Part shown: piece after piece, positions 22,490-32,398 of the stretch
Layout of the letters: every line of letters begins with the position of its first letter
Position numbering within the stretch: position 1 is the first letter of the stretch
NCBI RefSeq assembly: GCF_036227105.1
Contig: NZ_CP109434.1
Span: 873,001 to 937,000 of the forward strand
Origin: Amycolatopsis sp. NBC_01488
Lineage (GTDB): Bacteria; Actinomycetota; Actinomycetes; Mycobacteriales; Pseudonocardiaceae
Length of the DNA: 64,000 nucleotides
Reading direction: 5' to 3'
Program-made: the position numbers and the translations under genes
Notes under the pieces: generated by a model
Database searches by the model: none
Told to the model about the DNA's origin: nothing
Seen by the model: only the letters and a program-made list of their open reading frames with translations

Positions 22490-23748
22490 GACTCGCCCCC
22501 AATCGCTCTCATCGGTTGCTCCAGCGCCTCGGCGTCGAAGGTGTTCTGGACGTGGGAAAGCGCCGACATCAGCGTCGACGAGGTGATCCGGCCCGCGTGG
22601 TGGCTCTCCACCACGCGGCGCAGCGGCAGCGACCCGAGCTGGGACCAGCCGAGCCGGCCCGCCGGGTCGAGGTAGCTGCGTGCCTGCCCGGCGTTGTCCG
22701 GGTGCAGGCAGTACGGGACGTCGAGCAGGCCGCGTTTGAACGCGACCACGATCGCGCGGCCCAGGTCGGCATGGCTGTTCAGCACGGCGTCGACGAGCGC
22801 GTACGCCTCGCGGTAGACCTGGTTGTCACTGTCCACAGTGGCCTTACCGGAGACCGTCCGCGCCGCCGCGCCCGCGTGTTCCAGCGCTGCGACGTTCTCC
22901 GCGACGGTCGGGATCCGGTGCGCCTCGGCGGTGGTCTTGACGATCAGCCGTTCCGACCCGGTGCTCACGGCCAGCTCCGCCGCCGTCCCGAGCAGGCTCC
23001 GCGCGCCGTCGGACGTCCGCGGGAACAGGCCCATGTAGGCGTAGATCACGACGTGCCAGGTGGCCTCGGGCAGCAGCTCGGCGCACAGCCGGCGCAGCGC
23101 GGAGACCGCCTCCTGGTCCTGCGTCATGTTCGTCTGCTGCGCGTAGCTCACCGAAATACTGCGCACACCCTTGCGGTAGAAGAACAACGCCTCCAGCACC
23201 GACAGCGCCACCAGCTCGCTCGGCGGGCAGAGCTGGCCCATCATGCAGCCGCCGAACGTCTCCAGGTGCGGCCGGCCACCGGCGGCCAGCAGGAGGTCGC
23301 AGCACTCCGCCCAGTTGCGCACGCTCTCGTCGAGGGGCGTCCGGCTGTAGGGCAGGCAGTAGGACACCGGGCCGCCCTCGGTGGCGTGCAGGCCGGCGGC
23401 GATCATCGCGCGGAAGATGTCCGCGGGCCGCGCCGAACCGTGGCGCACCTGCACCGGGAAGTCCGGGCCTTCGAGGCCGTCGAGCATCGCGCGGGTGACC
23501 TCGGCCGGGTGGTTGACGATCGGGTAGCCGTTGAGGGCGATCCCGTTGCGCAGCGCGTGCGCCACGGACGCGGTGTCGCAGACCCGGGTGTAGCTGTCGA
23601 GCGTCACAGTGCCGACGGTCGCGGCGGCCGCACTCTTCGTGGCGGCCAGCCCGGCGCGCATGACGGCCGGATCCGCGAACCCCATGCGGGGCTGCACGAC
23701 GAGTTCGCCGGCAGCATGACGTCGCGCGACGAACTCTTCGAAGCTCAT
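22486..23748 (-). CDS. Glutamate mutase large (E) subunit, VinI/GlmE-like
   Basis: This is the catalytic subunit of coenzyme-B12-dependent glutamate mutase, which rearranges L-glutamate to 3-methylaspartate. I start it at MSFEEFVARRH (ATG 23748, preceded by GGAGG), giving 420 residues; the open frame extends upstream only as Arg-rich shadow. It contains a GlmE-type VRHG segment around the substrate-carboxylate arginines and a GG-x-SYCLPYSR region, as in the TIM-barrel fold. It lies 34 bp after the small-subunit gene and overlaps the P450 start by four bases. In vicenistatin biosynthesis the same enzyme supplies the beta-amino-acid starter precursor, and the surrounding genes match that pathway. 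Confidence 0.92.
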   Translation of the reverse strand: MSFEEFVARRHAAGELVVQPRMGFADPAVMRAGLAATKSAAAATVGTVTLDSYTRVCDTASVAHALRNGIALNGYPIVNHPAEVTRAMLDGLEGPDFPVQVRHGSARPADIFRAMIAAGLHATEGGPVSYCLPYSRTPLDESVRNWAECCDLLLAAGGRPHLETFGGCMMGQLCPPSELVALSVLEALFFYRKGVRSISVSYAQQTNMTQDQEAVSALRRLCAELLPEATWHVVIYAYMGLFPRTSDGARSLLGTAAELAVSTGSERLIVKTTAEAHRIPTVAENVAALEHAGAAARTVSGKATVDSDNQVYREAYALVDAVLNSHADLGRAIVVAFKRGLLDVPYCLHPDNAGQARSYLDPAGRLGWSQLGSLPLRRVVESHHAGRITSSTLMSALSHVQNTFDAEALEQPMRAIGGES

Positions 23749-23782
23749 GCCGCCTCCGCGGGAAGAAGCACGTCGGCGGTGC

Positions 23783-24259
23783 TCACGCCTCCACCTGGGT
23801 CGCCCCGGCCGAAAGCGTCGCGGCGAACCGGCGGAACGACGCCGCACCCTGCTGGTCGTCGAAGACCGCGTCGAACCCGGCGAGCAGCAACTGCGCGGTC
23901 TCTTCCGCGGTCAGCGCGCCGCCGACGCCGAGCTTGCCGCCGATCACCACCGGCATCGCCCGCAGCTCGGGGAACGCCCGCAGCCGCTGGATGACGCGCA
24001 GGCCGTCCTGGTGGCCGTGGCCGTTGACGCTGCTCAGCACGAGCATCGCCGGGCGGCGGCTCAGGCACTCCGACTCCAGCAGCTCGTCCGGCACGCACGC
24101 GCCGAGGTTCACGACGTCGAAGCCCAGTTCGCCGACGAGCAGTTCGAGGTAGACCAGGTTCCACGTGTGCGCGTCCGAGGCCATGCTGCTGACGATCACC
24201 GTGCGCCGGGAAGGCCCGGTGGCGACTCCGCCGCCGTAGGAGTGCAGTTCTTCTGTCAT
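23783..24259 (-). CDS. Glutamate mutase small (S) subunit, cobalamin-binding, VinH/GlmS-like
   Basis: This is the B12-binding subunit, 158 residues from the ATG at 24259, which overlaps the decarboxylase stop (ATGA). The cobalamin-binding fold shows the cobalt-ligating His31 in SDAHTWN, followed by VLSSVNGHG and the GGKLGVGG loop. The usual DxHxxG motif is DAHTWN here, so the Gly position is Asn34. A longer open frame upstream is Arg-rich and overlaps the decarboxylase, so I rejected it. It should pair with the large subunit just downstream to form active glutamate mutase. Confidence 0.92.
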   Translation of the reverse strand: MTEELHSYGGGVATGPSRRTVIVSSMASDAHTWNLVYLELLVGELGFDVVNLGACVPDELLESECLSRRPAMLVLSSVNGHGHQDGLRVIQRLRAFPELRAMPVVIGGKLGVGGALTAEETAQLLLAGFDAVFDDQQGAASFRRFAATLSAGATQVEA

Positions 24260-25464
24260 GGCGAAACCTCGTAGACACGCTGGTAGTCCAACCGCGACAC
24301 CGAGACGACCTCGTCGCCGCGCACCACGACCTCCGTCGGCGCGGGCCGGCCGAGGAAGCTGATCAGGCTCGCGGTGACGCCGTAGGCGCCGACGTTGGGC
24401 ACGGTGACGACGTCGCCGGGAGCCAGCTCGGGCAGCTTCGCCGCCTTGGCGAGCGAGTCGCCGGGAGTACACAGTGGACCGACGAGGCTGCCCGGCACGT
24501 CACCGGCTTCCTCGATGCCGACGGCCGCGGGCAGCAGCCGCCCGATCCCGGACAGCCCGCCGACGACGTTGATCCCGGCGTCGAGGACGACGAACCGGCT
24601 GCCGCGGCTGTCCTTGACGTTCACCACGCCGGCCAGCAGCGAACCGCAGCTGCCGGACAGGTAGCGGCCGGACTCGCAGGCCAGCTCGATCCCGCCGGCG
24701 CGCCACTCGGGCAGGTGCAGGTCGAGCAGCGACTCGAGGCCCGAGCGGAGCTTCGGGTAGTCGGTGCGCGGGCCCGGGACCGCGTACGGCGAGGAGAACC
24801 CGCCGCCGATGTCGAGGATCTCCAGGGGCAGCCCGACCTCGTCGCGCAGCCGCGCGGCCGAGGTGAGGACGAACTCGTACTCGCCGAGCAGGGCGTCCTC
24901 GTCCTGGGCGTTGCTCATGGTGAAGAAGTGCGCGCCGACGACCCGGGCGCCCGGTACCGCCTTCAGTGCGGGCATGATCTCGGGCAGCGTCTCGGCGTCG
25001 ATGCCGAACTGCGACGGGCGGCCCATCATCCGGATGCCGGTGCCGCCGCTGCTCGCGGTGGTGTTCACGCGCAGCAGCGCGGACGCGGTGACGCTGTGCT
25101 TCTCCGCGGCGGCCCCGACGTGCTGCAGGTCGGTCAGCGACTCGACGGAGAACAGCCGGACACCGGTGGCGATCGCGTGCTCCAGCTCGGCGTCGGTCTT
25201 GCCGGGTCCGGTGTAGAGGATCCCGGCCGGGTCGAACCCCGCCTGCAGTGCGTTGGCCAGCTCGCCGGTGGAGCTGATCTCCGCGCGGCAACCGCCGCGG
25301 CGCAGCTCGCGGGCGATTTCGGGATGGGGGTTGGACTTAAGCGCGTAGAACAGCTGGAAGCCTTCGGGCAGCATGCCGAACAGCTGGTCGCGCGACTCGG
25401 CGACGACGTCGAGGTCGTAGACGTAGGTGGGCGTGCCGTGTTCGGCGGCGATGTCGCGGCTCAT
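24256..25464 (-). CDS. PLP-dependent decarboxylase, DAP/ornithine decarboxylase fold (VinO-like)
   Basis: This is a fold-III PLP decarboxylase of 402 residues. Lys43 in FYALKSNPHPEI is the Schiff-base lysine. The glycine-rich phosphate-binding loop is DIGGGFSSPYA, and C-terminal ACESGRYL and VGPLCTPGD motifs complete the two-domain family pattern. In vicenistatin and related pathways the homologue removes the alpha-carboxylate of 3-methylaspartate after it has been loaded on the discrete ACP, giving 3-amino-2-methylpropionyl-ACP. Here it sits between the VinN-like ligase and the mutase genes with ATGA overlaps on both sides, which supports that role rather than lysine or polyamine metabolism. 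Confidence 0.93.
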   Translation of the reverse strand: MSRDIAAEHGTPTYVYDLDVVAESRDQLFGMLPEGFQLFYALKSNPHPEIARELRRGGCRAEISSTGELANALQAGFDPAGILYTGPGKTDAELEHAIATGVRLFSVESLTDLQHVGAAAEKHSVTASALLRVNTTASSGGTGIRMMGRPSQFGIDAETLPEIMPALKAVPGARVVGAHFFTMSNAQDEDALLGEYEFVLTSAARLRDEVGLPLEILDIGGGFSSPYAVPGPRTDYPKLRSGLESLLDLHLPEWRAGGIELACESGRYLSGSCGSLLAGVVNVKDSRGSRFVVLDAGINVVGGLSGIGRLLPAAVGIEEAGDVPGSLVGPLCTPGDSLAKAAKLPELAPGDVVTVPNVGAYGVTASLISFLGRPAPTEVVVRGDEVVSVSRLDYQRVYEVSP

Positions 25465-26909
25465 TTGCGGGCGCCTTCCACGAGCAGGGCGAGTTCCTTC
25501 GTGGCGTTCTTGCCGTGCGCGGTGAGCGGGAACTCCTCGACGACGTGGCACAGCGACGGGACCTTCTGCGGCTCGAGGCGCTTGGCCAGCTCGCGCAGGA
25601 CCGTCGTGGGCGGCAGGTCGGTCTCGACGCAGAGGGCGAGGTCCCGCGTGTCGCTCGGCGGGATCGCACCGGCCGCGCGGACCCCCGGAATGTCCATCGC
25701 CGCCGCCTCGATTTCCAAAGTGGACATCCGGATGCCCTTGCGCTTGAACATGTCGTCGCGGCGACCCTCGAAGTAGAGGTAGCCGTCGGCGTCGAGGCGG
25801 CCGTAGTCGCCGGTGTGCAAGCGGAGCTCGCCGGTGGCCTCGTCGCGACGGAAGGCGCGGGCGGAGATCTCCGGCGCACGCCAGTAGCCGGGCATGACGT
25901 GCGGGCCCGCGGCGACGATCTCGCCGATGTCCCCGGCCGGCAGCTCGGTGCCGTCGGCGGCGAGGATCAGCACGGACGTGCCGGGCAGCGGCAGCCCGGA
26001 CGAGCCGGGACGCTCGGTGTCCTCTTCGGGAGGCATGATCGTGATCCGCTTGCACTCGGTCTGCCCGAACTGGCGGACGACTTTGGCTCGCGGGAAGGCT
26101 TTCCGAAGCTGGGCGATGGTGGCGTCGGGCAGGGCGGCGCCGGTGTTGGTGAACAGCCGCACGGGCGCGGCCGGTGCGGTGTCACGGGCGGCGAGCGTGG
26201 CGATCATGGTGGCGAGCGACGGGACGATCGGCACGACGGTGGCCCCGACCTCGCGCATCCGCTGCAGCAGCCGCAGGTCCGACTCGGCGTCGGCGAGCAC
26301 GATCTCGCTGCGGCCGACGGTGGCCATCAGGACTTTGTAGAGGCCGTAGTCCCACGACATCGGGAACCGGCAGAAGACGACGTCGTCGCGGCGGTAGCCG
26401 AGGACTTCCTGGATCGCGCGAGTGGCGAAGGTGACCTGGCGGTGCGGGCCGATCACGCCCTTCGGCGCGGCGGTGCTGCCGGAGGTGTAGACGAGAACGG
26501 CGATGTCGTCTTCGCTCACCTCAACGGCTTCTGCTTTGGTGCCGCGGGCCGTCTCGACCTCTGTCCAAAAGGGACTGAACTCGTCGAGGGTGAGCACCAG
26601 CACGGGTTCGGCGTTGGCCACGACGGAGTCGAAGTGGAACTTCTTCATCGCCGGGTTGATGGGCACGAACACCGCGCCGCGGCGCGAAGTGCCGTAGAAG
26701 AGGGCGACGAGCGCGCGATCGGTGGGCAGCTGCACGACGACGCGGTCGCCGTGCCCGACCCCGCGGCGCGCGAGCACCACGGCGACGGCGTGGCTCCACG
26801 CGTCGAGCTCCGCGTAGGTCCACGCACCGGCGCGGTCGCGGACCGCCGACGCCCCGGCCGCGTCGGCCGCCGCGGCGTCGAGCAGAGAATGGACCAAGGA
26901 ATCGTTCAC
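25461..26909 (-). CDS. Adenylate-forming acyl-ACP ligase for the beta-amino-acid starter (VinN-like)
   Basis: This stand-alone adenylation enzyme has 482 residues from the GTG at 26909, which follows GAGGAG by eight bases; an upstream frame to 26999 runs across the promoter boxes and was not used. The P-loop-like motif TSGSTAAPKG is at 142-151 and FGQTE at 281-285; LHTGDYGRLD and a GK lysine loop near the C-terminus complete the ANL-family set. The expected reaction is ATP-dependent activation of 3-methylaspartate and transfer to the discrete ACP at 28716. It is the first gene of the long minus-strand operon. Substrate choice is inferred from the adjacent mutase and decarboxylase. Confidence 0.9.
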   Translation of the reverse strand: MNDSLVHSLLDAAAADAAGASAVRDRAGAWTYAELDAWSHAVAVVLARRGVGHGDRVVVQLPTDRALVALFYGTSRRGAVFVPINPAMKKFHFDSVVANAEPVLVLTLDEFSPFWTEVETARGTKAEAVEVSEDDIAVLVYTSGSTAAPKGVIGPHRQVTFATRAIQEVLGYRRDDVVFCRFPMSWDYGLYKVLMATVGRSEIVLADAESDLRLLQRMREVGATVVPIVPSLATMIATLAARDTAPAAPVRLFTNTGAALPDATIAQLRKAFPRAKVVRQFGQTECKRITIMPPEEDTERPGSSGLPLPGTSVLILAADGTELPAGDIGEIVAAGPHVMPGYWRAPEISARAFRRDEATGELRLHTGDYGRLDADGYLYFEGRRDDMFKRKGIRMSTLEIEAAAMDIPGVRAAGAIPPSDTRDLALCVETDLPPTTVLRELAKRLEPQKVPSLCHVVEEFPLTAHGKNATKELALLVEGARK

Positions 26910-26997
26910 GACTGCCACTCCTCGAAGGATCACCGTGCCGGGCGGAAGACAGCCCTCCGACGCTCCGAAAGCTAGCGGCGCCGACCTGCGGATCCAC

Positions 26998-27016
26998 ACC
27001 CCTAACGGCCCCTAAC
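26998..27016. promoter_or_regulatory. Tandem ACCCCTAA boxes upstream of the starter-unit/PKS operon
   Basis: ACCCCTAA and GCCCCTAA lie in direct repeat with a 10-bp period, 90-107 bp upstream of the VinN-like start. This is one helical turn, as expected for a protein binding tandem half-sites. The same arrangement occurs upstream of the thioesterase gene at 36800. Confidence 0.5.
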
Positions 27017-27046
27017 CACCCTCCCGGGCCCGGGCACGCCAAAGCG

Positions 27047-27092
27047 GTCGTGAGTGGGAAACAGTGTTCTAACCCTGTTTCCCACTCACGAC
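27047..27092. repeat. 46-bp palindromic repeat, copy 2 (terminator-like)
   Basis: This is the same palindrome with GTGGGAAAC/GTTTCCCAC in place of GTGAGAAAC/GTTTCTCAC, a paired change in both arms that keeps the stem. One unpaired difference lies near the centre. It starts 17 bp beyond the stop of the VinM-like gene and separates that gene from the VinN-like promoter region, consistent with a terminator. Confidence 0.9.
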
Positions 27093-27108
27093 CGCTGCGG
27101 GAGACTGC

Positions 27109-28584
<1,476 letters not shown>

Positions 28585-28715
28585 CGTCGTCCTCCGCATT
28601 AGTAATAGGGGTGCCGATGCGTCGATCCGGGACGGCGACGCGCGGTAGAGTCCAAAACCGAACCGGGCGGTCGGTTTCCTCTCGGTAGATCCCAACCTAG
28701 CGATCCGGAGTAGCC
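28585..28715. promoter_or_regulatory. Divergent promoter region between the VinM-like and VinL-like genes
   Basis: This 131-bp gap serves two diverging genes. It holds one ACCCCT core (28607-28612, minus-strand reading ACCCCTATTACTAA) close to the VinM-like start, and a 7-bp inverted repeat AAACCGA/TCGGTTT nearer the ACP start. TATTACT on the minus strand could serve as a -10 element. The assignments are tentative. Confidence 0.4.
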
Positions 28716-28961
28716 ATGTGGGACAGCACTTTCGACGAGACGCTGCGCTCGTACCTCCCGTTCCTGCCTGCCGAGGAGGCGTTGACCGCCGAGACGCCGC
28801 TGCGGGAGTACGGGCTGGACTCGCTCGCCACCGTGGAGCTGCTTTCCGTGCTGGAGCAGAGCTACAACGTGCGGTTCGAGGACGACGCCCTGAACCTGGA
28901 GACGTTCGAGAACCCCGGCCGGCTGTGGACCACGCTGGCCGCCCTGCAGCCCGCTAGCTGA
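28716..28961 (+). CDS. Discrete acyl carrier protein (VinL-like)
   Basis: This is a stand-alone ACP of 81 residues. The phosphopantetheine attachment site is Ser36 in EYGLDSLATVELL. It is the likely carrier on which the beta-amino acid is loaded, decarboxylated and aminoacylated before transfer to the PKS. It is the only plus-strand gene among the starter-unit genes, and its last eight bases overlap the 3' end of the convergent VinK-like gene. It is unlikely to be the fatty-acid ACP given the ligases on one side and the acyltransferase on the other. Confidence 0.92.
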   Translation: MWDSTFDETLRSYLPFLPAEEALTAETPLREYGLDSLATVELLSVLEQSYNVRFEDDALNLETFENPGRLWTTLAALQPAS

Positions 28962-29913
28962 CGCGCGAGGGTCCTGCGCCCCGGCGGCGGGGCTGCAGGG
29001 CCAGGCGCGGGTTCACCGTCACGACCTCGAAGCGGCTCGTGGTGACGCGGACGCGCCCGAACAGCGTGTCGGGCCCCGCTACCCAGAGCTTGCGCACGCC
29101 GTTGTCCGCCAGCGTCGACACGACGTCCGGCCAGCGCAACGGCTTGACGATGCTGTCCAGCAGCATCGTGCGCACCTGCTCGCCGCTGCGCAGGATCGCG
29201 CCGTCCTGGTCGGCGACGATCGGCAGCAGCGGGTCGTGGAAGTCCAGGTCGCCCAGCACTTCGTCTTCCGCCTTGCGCCGCAGCGCGCCGAACGCGCGCG
29301 AGTGCAACGGCGGCCGCATCGTGTAGAGGGAGAGCCCGCCCATGCTGCGGACCGTCTGCTTGAGCCAGTCGAGGTTCTTCTCGCGCAGCGAGACCATGTA
29401 GAAGTCGTGGTCGATGTAGCACGAGATGTCGAACCACTCGCCCTTCCCCTCCAGCTGGGACAGGGCGTCCGTCAGCTTCTCCTCCGGGGTGCGGACGAAC
29501 GAGTGCGTCACGACGTCGGTGTACTCGGTCGCGAAGAACTCGGTGAGGCAGCGGGCGAGCTCCGCCGTCATCCACACCGCGTCTCCGAAGGTCAGCGACC
29601 CGGCGTACACGCTGGCCGGCTTCTCCCCGAAGCTCGGACCCGTGCAGTAGTCCGGACTCATCCCCTGCTCCTCCTCGGCCCACTGGGCCAGGGCGACGCA
29701 GGTGAGCATGAACCCGACCTGCGCGTAGGCCGAGTAGTCGCCCTCGGTCTCGCGGAAGCGGTCGACCAGCGAATAGCCGAGCCGGTCGTTCGCCTGCGCG
29801 ATCAGCTTGCGGGCGAAGGGATTGATGAGCAGGAACTTGCCGAAGTCGGCGAAGCGGCACGGGCTCATCCCGGGGAAGACGACCGCCGATCCCGGCCGGG
29901 TGGCCTCATCCAT
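28954..29913 (-). CDS. Acyltransferase moving the starter from the discrete ACP to the PKS (VinK-like)
   Basis: This is a malonyl-transacylase-fold protein of 319 residues. The nucleophile is Ser94 in GPSFGEK and the likely catalytic His is His204 in PLHSRAF. It lacks the full GHSxGE and HAFH/YASH signatures of extender-loading ATs, as expected for an enzyme carrying an aminoacylated starter. The N-terminal VVFPGMSP replaces the usual FPGQG oxyanion loop. In vicenistatin assembly VinK transfers the dipeptidyl unit from VinL to the loading ACP of VinP1, and the big PKS here begins with exactly such an ACP. Its start overlaps the VinJ-like stop by eight bases. Confidence 0.9.
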   Translation of the reverse strand: MDEATRPGSAVVFPGMSPCRFADFGKFLLINPFARKLIAQANDRLGYSLVDRFRETEGDYSAYAQVGFMLTCVALAQWAEEEQGMSPDYCTGPSFGEKPASVYAGSLTFGDAVWMTAELARCLTEFFATEYTDVVTHSFVRTPEEKLTDALSQLEGKGEWFDISCYIDHDFYMVSLREKNLDWLKQTVRSMGGLSLYTMRPPLHSRAFGALRRKAEDEVLGDLDFHDPLLPIVADQDGAILRSGEQVRTMLLDSIVKPLRWPDVVSTLADNGVRKLWVAGPDTLFGRVRVTTSRFEVVTVNPRLALQPRRRGAGPSRVS

Positions 29914-30856
29914 GGCTGGCGACCTCTCGTTCGGCGACCCGGCTCGCGGGTGCGGTGGGCTGGATGTCCTCGAGGAACCCCAGCAGGACTTCGCGGAACC
30001 GCTCCGGCTCCTCGAGGTGCGGGACGTGGCTGGAGTCCTCGAAGATCTCCCAGCGCACGTCGTGGATCCGGTCGAAGTACGGCTGGATCGTGACGGGGGT
30101 GGCTTCGTCGTGCCGCCCGGACACGAGCAGCGTCGGCACCTCGATGTCGTCGAGGTGGTCGATCACCGAGTAGTCCTTGAGCGTGCCGGTGACGGTGAAC
30201 TCGCTGGGGCCGTTCATCGTGGCGTAGACGGTGTTGTCGTCGGCCATCTCCATGAACGAGGCCAGGTAGTCGGCCGGCCACGGCAGCACGCGGCAGACGT
30301 GCCGGTCGTAGAACGCGCGCATCAGCTCGAAGTACTCCGGCGCGTCGGTGGTGCCGGCGGCTTCGTGCGCCCGCAGCTGGTCGTCGACGCCGGGGGGCAG
30401 CTGTGCCCGCAGCACGTCCATCTCCTGGCGCCACAGCGGGTACGACGCCGGCGAATCGGCGATCACCAGCCCGCGCAGGCCGTCCGGGCGCTGCGCGGCG
30501 TGCCGCGCGACGACCAGGCCGCCCCACGACTGTCCGAAGAGGACGTAGTTGTCCTCGATGCCCAGGTGCTGCACCAGGTTGTCCAGCTCGTCGCCGAACA
30601 GCTCCGGCGTCCAGAAGTCCGCGCCCTTGCCGGGCAGCCGCGTCGAGCCGCCGCTGCCCAGCTGGTCGTAGTGGACGACCGGCCACCCGTGCTCGGCGAG
30701 CGAGCAGAGGTTCAGCAGGTAGTCGTGCGTGCTCCCCGGCCCGCCGTGCACCACGACGACGGCGGGCAGCTCGCCCCCGGCGGTGCCGGTGACCCGGTAC
30801 CAGGTGCGGTACCCGCCGAAGGGAACCCAGCCCTTCGCGATGGGTGCCACGGCCAT
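29906..30856 (-). CDS. Proline-iminopeptidase-like alpha/beta hydrolase (VinJ-like)
   Basis: This is an alpha/beta hydrolase of the peptidase S33 family, about 316 residues. HGGPG at 37-41 is the oxyanion loop, Ser110 in GQSWGG the nucleophile, the Asp is in SGRHDEATP and the His in SSHVPHLEEPE. In vicenistatin-type pathways this enzyme removes the protective aminoacyl cap so that the free amine can attack in macrolactam closure. ATGs at 30862 and 30856 are both possible; the second is better spaced from GAGG. It heads a two-gene operon with the VinK-like gene. Confidence 0.9.
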   Translation of the reverse strand: MAVAPIAKGWVPFGGYRTWYRVTGTAGGELPAVVVVHGGPGSTHDYLLNLCSLAEHGWPVVHYDQLGSGGSTRLPGKGADFWTPELFGDELDNLVQHLGIEDNYVLFGQSWGGLVVARHAAQRPDGLRGLVIADSPASYPLWRQEMDVLRAQLPPGVDDQLRAHEAAGTTDAPEYFELMRAFYDRHVCRVLPWPADYLASFMEMADDNTVYATMNGPSEFTVTGTLKDYSVIDHLDDIEVPTLLVSGRHDEATPVTIQPYFDRIHDVRWEIFEDSSHVPHLEEPERFREVLLGFLEDIQPTAPASRVAEREVASHG

Positions 30857-30941
30857 GCTCATCACCTCTTCGCTTCCCTCGCCCCGGCGCACGCGGCCGG
30901 ACCCACGTTCCTGTCTAGTCGCCGCGAGCCCGTCGGAACCA

Positions 30942-30972
30942 GCCCCTAAGGGGCGTCTAAAGCCGTTCTAAG
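30942..30972. promoter_or_regulatory. Phased CCCCTAA/CTAA boxes in the VinJ-glycosyltransferase intergenic region
   Basis: CCCCTAAGGGG is itself a palindrome, and it is followed by two more CTAA cores. The cores start at 30946, 30957 and 30968, an 11-bp period. They lie about 90 bp upstream of the VinJ-like start in the 279-bp divergent region. Confidence 0.45.
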
Positions 30973-31029
30973 CCTGCTCGACCTGCCTAGCGCATGACGG
31001 AGCGCAGCGGAAGGAATCCTTGCCGGAAC

Positions 31030-31045
31030 AGGGGTTCGGACCCCT
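31030..31045. promoter_or_regulatory. AGGGGT-TCGG-ACCCCT palindrome upstream of the glycosyltransferase
   Basis: This is a perfect inverted repeat of the ACCCCT half-site with a 4-base centre, 91 bp before the glycosyltransferase ATG. Together with the boxes at 30942 it fills the divergent promoter region. It is the clearest single dyad of the ACCCCT family in the window. Confidence 0.5.
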
Positions 31046-31135
31046 ACCGGTGGGCTGCCGGGTCGGCCTGGCGGCGCGGCGGCACTACCTTTTCCTTGTA
31101 GCGGTGTTCCGCCCCCGAGTTCGGAGAGTGCGTCG

Positions 31136-32398
31136 ATGCGCGTCATGATGATGGTGTTCCCGACGAGGACGCACGTCTACAGCATGGCTCCGGTGGGCTG
31201 GGCGCTCGCCGCGGCCGGGCACGAGGTGCGCTTCGTCGGCCAGTGCAACCCGCGCGAGGTGGCGTCGTTCGCCGAAACCGGCCTCGACGCGATGTGGTTC
31301 GGCGACGAGCTGGACATCGCGCGCCACCGGCAGCTGCAGATGGACGGCGACAACGCCATGCAGGGCGGCTTCCGCATCTCCGAGAGCCGGCCCGAGCGCT
31401 ACACCGAGGAGTACGTCCGCACGGTCTACGAGCACTGGGTCGAGGTCTTCCGCTGGACCACCCCGGATTCCCTGCTCGACGAGCTCGTCCGGTTCGCCAA
31501 GGGCTGGCAGCCCGACCTGGTCGTGTGGGATCCGATGATCTACGCCGCCCCGATCGTCGCGCATGTCCTCGGCGTGCCGCACCTGCGGATGATGTACGCG
31601 GCGGACCAGACCGCGCGGATCGCCGCGCAGTACCGCGACCTGCGCGCGGCCCACCCCGAGGACACCGCGCCGGACCCGTTCGTCGAGTGGATGTCCGCCG
31701 CCGTGGGCCGGTTCGGCGCGTCGTACGACGAGGCCCTGCGCCACGGAGTCAAGACCCTCGACTGCCACCCGTCCTACCTGCGCTACGACGGCGTCGACGT
31801 CGACTACGTGCCGGCGCGGTTCATCCCGCAGAACAAGCCGATGGCGATCCCGCGGTGGGTGCTCGAAAAGCCCGAGCGCCGGCGGGTCATGCTGACACTG
31901 GGCATCTCGAACCGGCAGGTGCTCGGCGTCGAGGAGACGTCGGTGGCCGACCTGCTCGACGGCCTCGCGGACCTCGACGTCGAGGTGATCGCGACGCTCA
32001 ACGCGGCCCAGCTCGCGTCGGTGCAGAAGATCCCGGACAACGTGCGCGCGGTGGACTTCGTGCCGATGAACGAGCTCCTCGCGAGCTGCTCGGCCATCAT
32101 CCACCAGGGCGGCGGGGCGACGATCGGCAACGCGGTCGTCAACGGCGTCCCGCAGCTCGTCATCCCCGGTACGACGTGGAGCGAGCGGGTGTCCGCCGTC
32201 GCGCAGGAGAAGCGCGGCAACGGCCTGGTGCTCGACCTCGAGGACGTCACACCGCAGTCCGTCCGAAGTGGACTGGAAAGACTGCTGGACGAACCGTCCT
32301 TCCGGGACTGCGCGCTCGAGGTCCGGGACGAGATGCTCGCGACGCCGACGTTGGACGACCTCGTGCCGGAGCTGGAACGGATCGCGCGATGCCGGTGA
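31136..32398 (+). CDS. GT1-family glycosyltransferase (macrolide/macrolactam type, VinC-like)
   Basis: This is a GT-B fold glycosyltransferase of 420 residues in the family that moves TDP-deoxysugars onto polyketide aglycones. The N-terminal domain begins MRVMMMVFPTRTHVYSMAPVGWAL, and the C-terminal nucleotide-sugar site shows HQGGGATIGNAVVNGVPQLVIPG. It probably glycosylates the finished macrolactam. No deoxysugar biosynthesis gene or DesVIII-type auxiliary protein is present in the window, so the sugar pathway must lie elsewhere. Its stop overlaps the start of the histidine-kinase gene by ten bases, which couples a biosynthetic gene to a regulator pair. Confidence 0.9.
   Translation: MRVMMMVFPTRTHVYSMAPVGWALAAAGHEVRFVGQCNPREVASFAETGLDAMWFGDELDIARHRQLQMDGDNAMQGGFRISESRPERYTEEYVRTVYEHWVEVFRWTTPDSLLDELVRFAKGWQPDLVVWDPMIYAAPIVAHVLGVPHLRMMYAADQTARIAAQYRDLRAAHPEDTAPDPFVEWMSAAVGRFGASYDEALRHGVKTLDCHPSYLRYDGVDVDYVPARFIPQNKPMAIPRWVLEKPERRRVMLTLGISNRQVLGVEETSVADLLDGLADLDVEVIATLNAAQLASVQKIPDNVRAVDFVPMNELLASCSAIIHQGGGATIGNAVVNGVPQLVIPGTTWSERVSAVAQEKRGNGLVLDLEDVTPQSVRSGLERLLDEPSFRDCALEVRDEMLATPTLDDLVPELERIARCR

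Noticed and set aside
24256-26055. A 599-residue start for the decarboxylase
   Set aside because: The first 197 residues are a shadow of the VinN-like gene; the ATG at 25464 overlaps the ligase stop in the ATGA pattern used throughout the operon.
28718-28957. A second reading frame over the discrete ACP gene
   Set aside because: The 81-residue frame has the intact GLDSL carrier-protein motif; the overlapping frame is Arg-rich without motifs.
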